A stretch of DNA of 51,291 bases from contig JAQUJC010000015.1 of NCBI GenBank assembly GCA_028681135.1, positions 1 through 51,291 on the forward strand, given 5' to 3'. Shown in pieces: positions 42,837 through 50,975 of the stretch. Positions within the stretch are counted from its first letter, which is position 1. Each line of letters starts with the position of its first letter. Under the pieces are notes generated by a model. It saw only the letters and a program-made list of their open reading frames with translations. It was not told where the DNA came from and did no database searches. The position numbers were made by a program, and so were the translations under genes. This DNA comes from Kiritimatiellia bacterium. Its GTDB lineage: Bacteria; Verrucomicrobiota; Kiritimatiellia; CAIQIC01; Lenti-01.

Positions 42837-43115
42837 CTATGCCATATCAATGGACTGGCCGTCCTGCAATGTGACCACCGCGCGCTTCCACGTCGGGGTC
42901 CGGCCATACGAGGCCGTCCGCAGACGCTTGGCCTTGCCAGGCCGCGTCATGGTGTTGACATCCTTGACCTTGACGCTGAACTGCTGTTCCACCGCACGGC
43001 GGATTTCCAGCTTGTTGGCACCCCGGTCGACTTCAAAAATATACTGGTTGGCCCCTTCTTTCAGGCGGGTGCCCTTTTCCGTCACCAACACTTTCTTGAC
43101 GATGGTGTGACTCAT
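42837..43115 (-). CDS. rplW: 50S ribosomal protein L23
   Basis: 92 residues: VLVTEKGTRLKEGANQYIFEVDRGANKLEIRRAVEQQFSVKVKDVNTM. uL23 docks trigger factor and SRP at the tunnel exit. Its start overlaps the rplD stop (ATGA). Confidence 0.97.
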   Translation of the reverse strand: MSHTIVKKVLVTEKGTRLKEGANQYIFEVDRGANKLEIRRAVEQQFSVKVKDVNTMTRPGKAKRLRTASYGRTPTWKRAVVTLQDGQSIDMA

Positions 43116-43750
43116 GCCTCCACCCCTTCCGACAACCGCTGTTGTAAAACGTCCAGCCCGGCCGCATCGGTCACGATCACCGCATAACGCAATATCTGAT
43201 AGGTCGTCGCCTGCGCCGCCGTGGTCACCTCGACCTTCTGGCGGTTGCGCGCTGCCCGATTCAGGTTCTGGCTCGATTCCCCAGTCAGCAACAACGCCGA
43301 TCGACCACCCGCCACCGCCTTCAGCAGCGGCGTCAACGCCTTGGTCTTGGGCTCTGTCTCGCCCAACCCCTCGGCCACCACCACAGCGCCCGCCGCCAGC
43401 TTTTCGCTCAAGGCCCGACGAAAGGCCAACGCGGTCACCTTCTTATTAACCTTCTTACTAAAATCCCGTGGGTGCGGCCCAAATACCACGCCGCCACCGC
43501 GCAAAATCGGCGAACGGATGGACCCCTGGCGGGCACGCCCGGTTCCCTTTTGCCGGTACGGCTTGCGGCCACCGCCGCTCACCATGGCCCGGGTTTTGGT
43601 CGACGCCGTCCCCGCGCGAATTCCCGCCCGGTACGCCGTTACCACATCCTGCACCGCCTGGTTGCCGCGCTTGCGCTCCAGCAACTCGTCGGCGATTTGG
43701 GCCTCGCCGGCGGTCTCGCCAGTCAACTTGTATACCTTCAGCTTGCTCAT
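43112..43750 (-). CDS. rplD: 50S ribosomal protein L4
   Basis: 212 residues with the tunnel-loop segment TRAMVSGGGRKPYRQKGTGRARQGSIRSPILRGGGVVFGP and a globular domain. In Escherichia coli L4 also represses the S10 operon. Five bases after rplC. Confidence 0.98.
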   Translation of the reverse strand: MSKLKVYKLTGETAGEAQIADELLERKRGNQAVQDVVTAYRAGIRAGTASTKTRAMVSGGGRKPYRQKGTGRARQGSIRSPILRGGGVVFGPHPRDFSKKVNKKVTALAFRRALSEKLAAGAVVVAEGLGETEPKTKALTPLLKAVAGGRSALLLTGESSQNLNRAARNRQKVEVTTAAQATTYQILRYAVIVTDAAGLDVLQQRLSEGVEA

Positions 43751-43755
43751 GACGC

Positions 43756-44382
43756 CTATGCCTTTTTGATCGCTTTTCGCACTAGCACAATCCCACCCGC
43801 CGGACCCGCCACTGCGCCTTCCAGCAACAGAGCGTTCTCATCGGCCAGTACCTTGACCACCCGCAAATTCTGGGTCGTAATGTCGACCGAGCCCATCTGT
43901 CCCGGCATCGTTTTGTTTTTGATAATGTTGGCCGAATCAATGCTGCCCGTGGAGCCCGCCCGACGGGTCCAGGCCCCCCCGTGACTCGCGCGGCCACCGC
44001 GCATCTTGAACTTCCGGATCACCCCCTGAAAACCTCGGCCCTTGGTATGGCCCAGCACATCCACATACTGCACCCCTTCAAATATCTTGGCGGTCAGCAC
44101 ATCGCCGGGCGCGGCCTCTTCATCGGCCTCCAGCCGTACCTCGCGCACCACCTTCTGCGGCTTCGCGCCGGCCTTCTTGAAATGACCCTGCTGCGGCTTG
44201 GTCACGCGCGATTCTTTTTGCTCTTCAAAACCGAGCTGTACCGCTTCGTAGCCATCGGTCGCCGCCGTCTTGCGCTGCACCACTGTGCACGGGCCCACTT
44301 GCACCACCGTCACTGCCACTTGCACCCCGTCGTCATCATAGACCCGGGTCATGCCTGTCTTTTTACCAATTAATGTCTGCAT
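43756..44382 (-). CDS. rplC: 50S ribosomal protein L3
   Basis: 208 residues from ATG 44382 (MQTLIGKKTGMTRVYDDDG). The signature FKMRGGRASHGGAWTRRAGSTGSIDSANIIKNKTMPGQMG is complete, with FK where many uL3 proteins have HR. The ORF-track start adds 13 residues that reach back to the rpsJ stop and was trimmed. Confidence 0.97.
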   Translation of the reverse strand: MQTLIGKKTGMTRVYDDDGVQVAVTVVQVGPCTVVQRKTAATDGYEAVQLGFEEQKESRVTKPQQGHFKKAGAKPQKVVREVRLEADEEAAPGDVLTAKIFEGVQYVDVLGHTKGRGFQGVIRKFKMRGGRASHGGAWTRRAGSTGSIDSANIIKNKTMPGQMGSVDITTQNLRVVKVLADENALLLEGAVAGPAGGIVLVRKAIKKA

Positions 44383-44395
44383 GGACGTCGTTTCC

Positions 44396-44704
44396 CTAAA
44401 TTCGGATTTGAATATCCACACCCGCCGGCAGATTCAGCTTCTTCAGCTCATCCACCGTCTTTGCCGTGGGATCAATAATATCCAGCAAGCGCTTGTGCGT
44501 GCGAATCTCAAATTGTTCCATCGATTTCTTGTCCACATGGACGCTGCGATTGACGGAATAGCGCTCGATGCGTGTTGGCATCGGAACGGGGCCAACCACC
44601 TGCGCACCCGTGCGCTTGGTCGTCTCCACAATCTCGGCCACTGATTGGTCCAGCACCCGATGATCGAATGCCTTTAACCGTATTCTGATTCGTTGTCCGC
44701 TCAT
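44396..44704 (-). CDS. rpsJ: 30S ribosomal protein S10
   Basis: 102 residues of uS10: [67 protein letters not shown]. Starts 13 bases after fusA with no tuf gene between. Confidence 0.98.
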   Translation of the reverse strand: MSGQRIRIRLKAFDHRVLDQSVAEIVETTKRTGAQVVGPVPMPTRIERYSVNRSVHVDKKSMEQFEIRTHKRLLDIIDPTAKTVDELKKLNLPAGVDIQIRI

Positions 44705-44717
44705 AGTCTCTTCTCTG

Positions 44718-46814
44718 TCAACAATTCATCAACTCCTGGCCCAGACTGTCGGGCACCTCATCAAACCGGGTCGGTTCCATCGTGTACCCGGCGCGTCCAC
44801 GTGTCAAAGAACGCAATGTTGTCGCGTAGCCAAACAGCTCCGCCAAGGGCACCGAGGCCTCAATCACCCGCGTTCCATCTCGCTGCACCACGTCTTTCAC
44901 CTGGCCGCGGCGCATGGTCACATCGCCCAGTACGTCGCCGAGGTGTTCCTCAGGCGTCACAATCTCGAGCGCCATGATGGGCTCCAGAAGGACCGGACGG
45001 GCTGCACGCACCGCCTCGCGCAGCGACATCGACGCCGCTGATCGAAACGCAATCTCCGACGAATCAACGGGGTGCCATTGGCCATTCACCACCGACACCC
45101 GAACATCGACTAGAGGGAAATTTCCCAGCACTCCCGTGCTCAATCCGTCGCGGATTCCTTCCTCCACTACGGATCGAAAATCGTGCGGAAGTAAATCAGA
45201 TGAGATTTTGAAGTCAACACTATTTCCACTGCCGCGCGCATTTTTTTCCACGGCCATGCCTAGCATCGCAAAATGATGCTTGCCGCCCAGCTCACGATCG
45301 AACGTGAAATCGGCTCGCGCCGCCTCACGAATCGTCTCCCGATAGGCCACCATTGGCCGGCCGGCATTGGCTTTTACATTGAATTCGCGCAGCATCCGGT
45401 CACGCAGAATCTCCAGGTGCAATTCGCCCATGCCCTGGATGATCGTCTGCCCGGTCTCCACATCCTTCGCTGTGCGGAATGTCGGGTCTTCCTCGGCTAA
45501 ATCCGCCAGAGCCTCCAATAATTTTTCTTTATCCGCCTGCGTCTTGGGCTCGATCGCCATTGAAATCACCGGCTCCGGAAATTCAATTCCCTCCAACACA
45601 ATCGGTTTCTGCTCCGCGCACAGCGTATCGCCCGTCGCCACCCCTTTGATGCCGGCAATCGCCCCGATCTCCCCCGCGTACAACGTGTCCACTTCTTCGC
45701 GCTGATTCGCATGCAGCCGAATCAACCGCATCACGCGCTCACGCTTTTGGGTGCGCGGATTAAAAACATTCGCGCCCTTAATCAACTGACCCGAATAGAC
45801 CCGCATAAACACCAAACGCCCGACGAATGCATCCGTTGCCACTTTGAATGCCAGCGCGCACAGCGGAGCCCGGTCACTGGTCTCGCGCACCAGCTCTTCC
45901 CCCGTCTTGGGATGCCGCCCCACCACCGGCGGCACATCCAGCGGCGTGGGCAAATAGTCCACCACCGCATCCAGCAATGGCTGAATCCCTTTATTACGCA
46001 AACTCGTGCCGCACAATACCGGCACCATCCGGTTGCAAAGGGTGGCCCGACGAATCCCGCCCGTCAAGGCCGTCTCGTCCAAATCCCCTTCATCCAAATA
46101 CGCATTCAACAGCGCCTCGTCCGACTCCGCCACCGCCTCCAGCAACGCCTCGCGCGCCGCCTGCGCCTCCGCCTCCAATTCGGGCGGAATCGCCGTCACC
46201 GCCACCTTCACCCCCAGCGCCCCTTCATCGAACGTCCGCAGCTTCATCTTTACCAGATCGACCACGCCCTTGAAATGATCTTCGCTCCCCCACGGAATTT
46301 GCACCGGCACGACTGGTGCATGCAGCTTGTCCCGCATCTCCTGCACCACGCGCATGAACTGCGCCCCCGTCCGGTCCATCTTATTGATGAAGGCGATTCG
46401 CGGCACGCGATACTTCTGCGCCTGCCGCCACACCGTTTCCGACTGCGGCTGCACCCCCCCCACCGCGCAAAACGCCCCCACTACCCCATCCAGCACCCGC
46501 AACGCCCGCTCCACCTCTGCCGTAAAATCCACATGGCCCGGCGTATCAATGATATTGATCTGCTGGTCCCGCCAAAAACACGTCGTCGCCGCGCTGCTGA
46601 TTGTAATCCCCCGCTCCTGTTCCTGCGCCATCCAATCCATCACCGCGGTACCGTCATGCACCTCCCCCATCTTGTACACCCGACCCGTATAGAACAACAT
46701 GCGCTCCGTCGTGGTCGTTTTGCCCGCATCAATATGCGCCACGATACCGATATTACGGATCGTCGCCAGCGCGTGCTCGCGCTCTGCTGCTTCGATGGTG
46801 CTGTTCTTGGCCAC
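44718..46814 (-). CDS. fusA: Translation elongation factor G
   Basis: 698 residues, normal length. GTPase motifs are [18 protein letters not shown] (G1), [17 protein letters not shown] (G3) and [11 protein letters not shown] (G4). Domain IV/V signatures [27 protein letters not shown] and [26 protein letters not shown] are present. It translocates tRNA and mRNA and, with RRF, recycles ribosomes. First gene of the ribosomal block in this window; rpsL and rpsG do not lie upstream of it. Confidence 0.98.
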   Translation of the reverse strand: MAKNSTIEAAEREHALATIRNIGIVAHIDAGKTTTTERMLFYTGRVYKMGEVHDGTAVMDWMAQEQERGITISSAATTCFWRDQQINIIDTPGHVDFTAEVERALRVLDGVVGAFCAVGGVQPQSETVWRQAQKYRVPRIAFINKMDRTGAQFMRVVQEMRDKLHAPVVPVQIPWGSEDHFKGVVDLVKMKLRTFDEGALGVKVAVTAIPPELEAEAQAAREALLEAVAESDEALLNAYLDEGDLDETALTGGIRRATLCNRMVPVLCGTSLRNKGIQPLLDAVVDYLPTPLDVPPVVGRHPKTGEELVRETSDRAPLCALAFKVATDAFVGRLVFMRVYSGQLIKGANVFNPRTQKRERVMRLIRLHANQREEVDTLYAGEIGAIAGIKGVATGDTLCAEQKPIVLEGIEFPEPVISMAIEPKTQADKEKLLEALADLAEEDPTFRTAKDVETGQTIIQGMGELHLEILRDRMLREFNVKANAGRPMVAYRETIREAARADFTFDRELGGKHHFAMLGMAVEKNARGSGNSVDFKISSDLLPHDFRSVVEEGIRDGLSTGVLGNFPLVDVRVSVVNGQWHPVDSSEIAFRSAASMSLREAVRAARPVLLEPIMALEIVTPEEHLGDVLGDVTMRRGQVKDVVQRDGTRVIEASVPLAELFGYATTLRSLTRGRAGYTMEPTRFDEVPDSLGQELMNC

Positions 46815-46929
46815 GGGAAATCGTCCTCTTTCTTCGAATTAAAAACAAGCCGTACATCCTACCACGCCCTCCCCTCTCCGCCAAGCAAAAGCCCATGTGA
46901 AATCACCGCAAATTAGTGGTCTTGAATAT

Positions 46930-46954
46930 CGGACTTTATTAAGTCCGGTATAAT
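46930..46954 (+). promoter_or_regulatory. Palindrome abutting a TATAAT box in the fusA-ydcF gap
   Basis: In the divergent 215-base gap CGGACTT-TATT-AAGTCCG (46930-46947) is a perfect 7-base-arm inverted repeat. It is followed by G and then TATAAT (46949-46954) reading toward the DUF218 gene. TTGAAT at 46922-46927 is 21 bases upstream, too far for a standard -35. An operator overlapping a promoter is plausible but unproven. No comparable promoter for fusA was picked by eye. Confidence 0.4.
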
Positions 46955-47029
46955 TGAGAGACGAGTTCGTGCCTGATCCTGGTGAAATTCCTTTGTTCCC
47001 GCCCCCCCCCTACGCTACGATCCAAGCCC

Positions 47030-47791
47030 ATGAAGGCCATGTGTCGATATCTGTGCCGTATCCTCCACGGAGTTGTCCTGCTGGCAGGCGTGGTGGCGCT
47101 GCTCGGCGCGGCGCTGCAATTCACTCCCTGGCCCTGGCGGGCCTATCGCGGGTTGGGCACCACCGCCAATCTGTCCGCGCGCCCGCCCACCCATATCCTG
47201 GTCATGGGCGGCAGCGGCATTCCCGGGGAATCCGGCCTGATGCGCACCTTCTATGGTGCCCTGGCCGCCGCCGAGCACCCCGAGGCCGAACTCCTGGTGG
47301 CCATGCCACGGGCCGCTTCCGAATCCGAAGCCTCGCAAGCCTACCTCGATGAATTGGCCCGACGCGGCGTTGCCCCCCACACCATGCGCATCCTGGATCG
47401 CGGACGCAATACCCGCGAACAAGCGTTGCGCCTGGCCGACTATTTGGGCGACTCCATTGGTGACGCGACCGTGCTCATCGTCAGCAATCCCGAACACATC
47501 CGCCGGTGCGCGGCGGCCCTGCGCAAAGCCGGCATCCGCCATCTGGCCGTCATGCCCGCCCATTCGCTCTCCATCGAGGATGCCCTGCCCTGGCGTGCCG
47601 CCGATCTGGAGGCGCCCATCACCGGCTCCGCCCCGGCGGCGGCTGCGTCAACGGCTGTGGCCAAGTGGGTTCCCGATGTTGGCGGGTCCATGGTCCTCCG
47701 CTACAATCTCTGGGCCCATTTGGGCTATACGCTGGATGTGGCGCGCGAATGGACCGCTCTGGCTTACTACCGTCTACGCGGCTGGATCTAA
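47030..47791 (+). CDS. YdcF/SanA-like DUF218 membrane protein
   Basis: 253 residues from ATG 47030, with one N-terminal span (LHGVVLLAGVVALLGAALQF) and a DUF218 domain: THILVMGGSGIPGESGLMRTF, ARRGVAPHTMRILDRGRNTREQALRLADYLG, TVLIVSNPEHIRRCAAALRKAGI. The family includes SanA and YdcF, envelope or SAM-binding proteins whose reaction is not known. A second in-frame ATG lies at 47039. The ORF-track start at 46982 adds 16 residues through a C9 run and is less likely. It converges on fur with a 42-base gap. Confidence 0.85.
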   Translation: MKAMCRYLCRILHGVVLLAGVVALLGAALQFTPWPWRAYRGLGTTANLSARPPTHILVMGGSGIPGESGLMRTFYGALAAAEHPEAELLVAMPRAASESEASQAYLDELARRGVAPHTMRILDRGRNTREQALRLADYLGDSIGDATVLIVSNPEHIRRCAAALRKAGIRHLAVMPAHSLSIEDALPWRAADLEAPITGSAPAAAASTAVAKWVPDVGGSMVLRYNLWAHLGYTLDVAREWTALAYYRLRGWI

Positions 47792-47833
47792 CCGGGACGC
47801 CCCCAATCGCCCCCCCCCCTCCACTAGGCTGAA

Positions 47834-48292
47834 CTACGACGCGCCTTGCTCTGCCGCGCAGTCGGCTTCTTCGCCATAAAACATCAAGTCCACCCGCTGC
47901 ACCTGTCCGTGTTCTCCCGATACCCGTTTGCACAGCGCGCTCACGTCACCGGCCTCGATATCCATGATCTTGCCACAGCGCTCGCACAAAAAATGCGCAT
48001 GGGCGACGACATGGCCATCGTAGCGCGCATGGCCCTTCCACGTCGTAACGCGCCACACCAGCCCCGCCTCCTCGAGTGCATTCATTGTCCGATAGACCGT
48101 AAATACCGAAATCTTGCGGAGTTTGGGCTGCACTGCCCGAAACAGCATGTCCACGTCTGGGTGGTCATAACGCCCCGTCAACTCGCGGTAAATTGTCAGG
48201 CGCTGGCGCGTCAACCGTAATCCCGCCGCATGAAACGCGGCGCGTATCTTCGTTTTTGTTGGACGGGCTCGGGTGGGGGTGGTTTTTTTCAT
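47834..48292 (-). CDS. Fur-family metal-dependent repressor
   Basis: 152 residues from ATG 48292. The winged helix includes GLRLTRQRLTIYRELTGRYDHPDVDML and ISVFTVYRTMNALEEAGLVWRV. The metal domain has HVVAHAHFLCERCGKIMDIE with one CxxC (Cys103, 106). The second structural CxxC of classic Fur/PerR is absent; only one Cys remains in FYGEEADC. Whether it senses iron, zinc, manganese or peroxide cannot be told. The N-terminal ORF-track extension was dropped. Its upstream region is full of inverted repeats. Confidence 0.87.
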   Translation of the reverse strand: MKKTTPTRARPTKTKIRAAFHAAGLRLTRQRLTIYRELTGRYDHPDVDMLFRAVQPKLRKISVFTVYRTMNALEEAGLVWRVTTWKGHARYDGHVVAHAHFLCERCGKIMDIEAGDVSALCKRVSGEHGQVQRVDLMFYGEEADCAAEQGAS

Positions 48293-48374
48293 GGATTCCA
48301 ATATCGGGTGGGGCCAATGGAAAAAATACACTACCTTATTTTTCCCCAGGACCTCAACCCTTATTCCCATTGAG

Positions 48375-48444
48375 CTGAATAATCCAGATTAGCGCCGCGG
48401 GCGTTAACCGGCAATTTTCAGCACTCCTAGCCTGGATTATTCAC
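48375..48444. repeat. Inverted repeat CTGAATAATCCAG...CTGGATTATTCAC
   Basis: Arms at 48375-48387 and 48432-48444 pair at 12 of 13 bases around a 44-base loop. The right arm plus inner bases, read on the minus strand, gives TGAATAATCCAGGCTA, also found (15 of 16) at 15115-15130. It lies about 83 bases before the fur start. The arms are too far apart for one Fur box. Confidence 0.6.
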
Positions 48445-48564
48445 GCGACAAGTCCGGCCCAGATGTCCCGACCTCTCCCAGAGTGTCGGGAGAGTGAAGC
48501 CGTATAGGCATACTGCGAACCCCCGCGCAACAAAGCAGATGGGCTGGAATCGTCGCGCCCTTGG

Positions 48565-48649
48565 TCAACATGGATGAAAACTGACTTTTTGTGCGGTTGT
48601 CCATATCAAACCACGCTGCATTATGGTACGGCGTTTTCATCCATGTTGA
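48565..48649. repeat. 17-base perfect inverted repeat with 51-base loop
   Basis: TCAACATGGATGAAAAC (48565-48581) and GTTTTCATCCATGTTGA (48633-48649) are exact reverse complements. The right arm ends 13 bases from the tsaB stop. On the minus strand no U-tract follows the stem, so it is not a standard intrinsic terminator for tsaB. It could be the end of a small mobile or structured element. Confidence 0.7.
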
Positions 48650-48662
48650 TGAATAATACAGG

Positions 48663-49298
48663 CTACGCCCCTTCCGGGACCGGCCGGCCATCGGCCGCAA
48701 AGCGCGGGGCTATTGCCACCGCCGGGTGCAGATAAATCGGCTGGCACGCTTCGCTGGCCAGGCCCGTGCCATACAGACGCCCCACCCATTCCGCCTGCGG
48801 AACACGCCGAGGGTCGACCCAGGGCAGGTCCGGCCATTCTCCCCCGCGCGCCTCCGCCGCCAGCAGCTTCCAGTCGCTCGTGCGGCACCCCCCCCCGCCC
48901 GCTTGCGGCTCAAACACGGCCGCCCAGATCGTATCGCGCCGGGCCGATCCGGACACCACCACCGGCCCCGGTGTCGGCTGCTCCGCGAACCATTCCGCGG
49001 CCACTGCCGCGGCACTGCTGACCGTCCAGACCGGTTTGTGTCCCGGCAAGGCCCAGCCCTGCACCGCCGTCAAACTAACCCGCAACCCCGTATACGCCCC
49101 CGGCCCCCGACCAACCGCAAATGCCTCGACATCCTCCAGCGTCCACTCCGCGCGTGACAACAACGTCTCCACCCCGACAAACAATCCCTGACTGCGTCGG
49201 CGTCCACCCGCCACCGCCTCGGTTGCCACGACGGTTCCGTCCAATAACAGCGCCAGGCTCGCCTGCTCCGTCGAGCCCTCCACGGCCAGCACCTTCAT
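48663..49298 (-). CDS. tsaB: tRNA threonylcarbamoyladenosine synthesis protein TsaB
   Basis: 211 residues of the ASKHA-fold partner of TsaD in t6A37 tRNA modification. MKVLAVEGSTEQASLALLLDG is the first β-hairpin and AFAVGRGPGAYTGLRVSLTAVQGWAL is the family signature. The C-terminus is Pro/Gly-rich and diverged, as is usual for TsaB. ATG at 49298 is preferred to GTG 49304. It follows mazG closely. Confidence 0.92.
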   Translation of the reverse strand: MKVLAVEGSTEQASLALLLDGTVVATEAVAGGRRRSQGLFVGVETLLSRAEWTLEDVEAFAVGRGPGAYTGLRVSLTAVQGWALPGHKPVWTVSSAAAVAAEWFAEQPTPGPVVVSGSARRDTIWAAVFEPQAGGGGCRTSDWKLLAAEARGGEWPDLPWVDPRRVPQAEWVGRLYGTGLASEACQPIYLHPAVAIAPRFAADGRPVPEGA

Positions 49299-49310
49299 CG
49301 GCACCCCCCC

Positions 49311-50195
49311 CTATTGTTTGTCTTCCGCCCGCAGGCGGTCCCAAATCGCATCCATATCCGCCAAGGTGCAATCCTTCATCCGCCGCCCGCTGGCCACAAT
49401 TTCGTCTTCGACGGTGCTAAAGCGGCGCAAGAACTTTGCATTCGTCAACTCCAGCGCGTAGGCCGGGTCCACCTTCATGAAGCGCGCCACATTGACCACC
49501 GAGAACATCACATCGCCCAACTCTTCGATCACGCTTTTGCGATCCCCCGTGGCAACCGCCGCCTTCAGCTCGGCCACTTCCTCGTCGAGCTTGGCATACA
49601 CATCGGCGATATCGCTCCAGTCAAATCCCACTCGCGCGGCACGCTTTTGGAGCTGATAGGCCCGATGCAGCGGCGGTACGTGCTTGGGCACACCGTCAAG
49701 CGCCGATTTCCGCGCTTTCTTTTCGGTCTGTTTGATCGCATCCCAATTGCGCAGCACCTCCTGGGTATCAGCGACGGTCTCATCGCCAAAAATATGCGGA
49801 TGCCGCCGCACCAGCTTGTCCGAAATCCCCTGGGCCACTGCCGCAAAATTGAAGCTGCCCTCTTCTGCTGCAATTTGCGACTGGAACACAATCTGCAACA
49901 GCAAGTCGCCCAATTCTTCGGCGAGATGCTCGCGATTACCGCTTTCCATCGCATCGAGCGCCTCATAGGCTTCTTCCATCAGGTTGGTCTTGATCGTGTC
50001 CAACGTCTGCTCGAGATCCCACGGACAGCCATCGCCGGGCCGCCGCAAGCGAACCATGATCTGCAGCAAGCGCTCTATCTGTTCCACCCCCGCGCGCTGC
50101 GCCGCCGGCCCCGTGGTGCCTTTCGTTACCGGGGCCTGCTCTGCCGCCGGCGGGAGGTGGGATAGGCTAGAAGCTGATTTCTTCGAAGAACACAC
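49311..50195 (-). CDS. mazG: Nucleoside triphosphate pyrophosphohydrolase MazG
   Basis: Two MazG domains. The first has CPWDLEQTLDTIKTNLMEEAYEALDAME and HLAEELGDLLLQIVFQSQ. The second has KLDEEVAELKAAVATGDRKSVIEELGDVMFSVVN. The ExxE-12-ExxD metal-binding pattern is present in both. It hydrolyses NTPs and dNTPs to monophosphates, removing damaged nucleotides. The start is uncertain. GTG 50195 (294 residues) overlaps the HAD-like gene by 29 bases and adds a low-complexity N-terminus. GTG 50087 (258 residues, VEQIERLLQIM) matches where Escherichia coli MazG begins but has a poor RBS. Confidence 0.92.
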   Translation of the reverse strand: MCSSKKSASSLSHLPPAAEQAPVTKGTTGPAAQRAGVEQIERLLQIMVRLRRPGDGCPWDLEQTLDTIKTNLMEEAYEALDAMESGNREHLAEELGDLLLQIVFQSQIAAEEGSFNFAAVAQGISDKLVRRHPHIFGDETVADTQEVLRNWDAIKQTEKKARKSALDGVPKHVPPLHRAYQLQKRAARVGFDWSDIADVYAKLDEEVAELKAAVATGDRKSVIEELGDVMFSVVNVARFMKVDPAYALELTNAKFLRRFSTVEDEIVASGRRMKDCTLADMDAIWDRLRAEDKQ

Positions 50196-50880
50196 TGGGC
50201 TTTACTTTCTTTAATTCGGCACAGACGAGATTGGCGCCGCAAAAATCCTGGTATTCGGTAAATTCATCCGGCACGGCCACCACATTCATCATCGCTGCCA
50301 AGGCGGTCTTGGCCGCAAACATGCTGCTGACGAGCGCCAGGCTGCGCGTCGGCGTGCGGTCAATCGCTTTGATGATACGCAACCAATGCTCGGCGCGCGG
50401 AAAACTGCGATCATCCACATGCGGCAGGGCAGAATAGACCTGTATGTCCCATCGCTCAAATCCCAGATGGGCCGCCACGGCATCCGCCGATTCCTGAGGC
50501 AACATCGATACGCAGGCCACCGCCGCGCCACGGCTGACCGCCGTCTCAATCCATTGGATCAAGCCATCGTTGACCACCGTGGTCTTTTGCATCAAGCGCG
50601 AAACGGTTTCGCCCATCATGCGCTCGATCACCTGCTTGGGCGGTGACGCCGTATACGCCATCTGCTTGAGAAAACTCGCCATGAATGCCGACGGCGACGG
50701 ATGCAGGCAATAGCGGGAAAATAATATCGGTGACAACTCGATCTTCTGTTCCTTCAGAATGCTCGCGAGCACCTCATAGCGAATCTGCCGGGCACCCAAT
50801 GCCACATTGTCCATCTCAAAAATTAACGCACTCTTGGCCGAGGTGCCTTCTGCTTCTTTTTTCTTCTTCGCTGCTGCCAT
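50167..50880 (-). CDS. HAD-like protein with altered nucleophile site
   Basis: 237 residues with the layout of HAD phosphatases of the phosphoglucomutase-like class. The N-terminal motif reads ALIFEMDNVALGARQ where active members have F-D-x-D-G/N; the first Asp, the nucleophile, is Glu. Motif II-like VACVSMLPQE and a motif III-like region EHWLRIIKAI plus SLALVSSMFAAKTALAA are recognisable but lack clear acidic motif IV residues. It is likely a non-catalytic or re-purposed HAD protein. A Lys-rich start (MAAAKKKKEAEG) precedes the fold. It overlaps or directly precedes mazG. Confidence 0.7.
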   Translation of the reverse strand: MAAAKKKKEAEGTSAKSALIFEMDNVALGARQIRYEVLASILKEQKIELSPILFSRYCLHPSPSAFMASFLKQMAYTASPPKQVIERMMGETVSRLMQKTTVVNDGLIQWIETAVSRGAAVACVSMLPQESADAVAAHLGFERWDIQVYSALPHVDDRSFPRAEHWLRIIKAIDRTPTRSLALVSSMFAAKTALAAMMNVVAVPDEFTEYQDFCGANLVCAELKKVKPSVFFEEISF

Positions 50881-50975
50881 GCTATCTCCTGGGGTTGGGA
50901 CGTAAAAATCCGGGACAGTCTAGATGGCCCGTCCCAGGCCGTCAATGGTTTCCTGTAAGCGCTCCGGCGCCAAAT

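Larger units (their letters stand above)
48293..48662. other. Repeat-rich spacer upstream of fur
   Basis: The 370 bases hold no convincing gene; ORF 48437-48700 is mostly repeat sequence. Besides the two inverted repeats listed separately, CTCTCCC (48474-48480) and GGGAGAG (48489-48495) form a small hairpin. The layout suggests a compound intergenic element or non-coding RNA rather than only a promoter. The fur promoter should lie at its left side. Confidence 0.5.

Noticed and set aside
45711-46916. Forward ORF of 401 codons, Arg/His/Pro-rich
   Set aside because: Antisense shadow of fusA.
48437-48700. Reverse ORF of 87 codons near tsaB
   Set aside because: It spans inverted repeats and overlaps the end of tsaB; treated as non-coding repeat.
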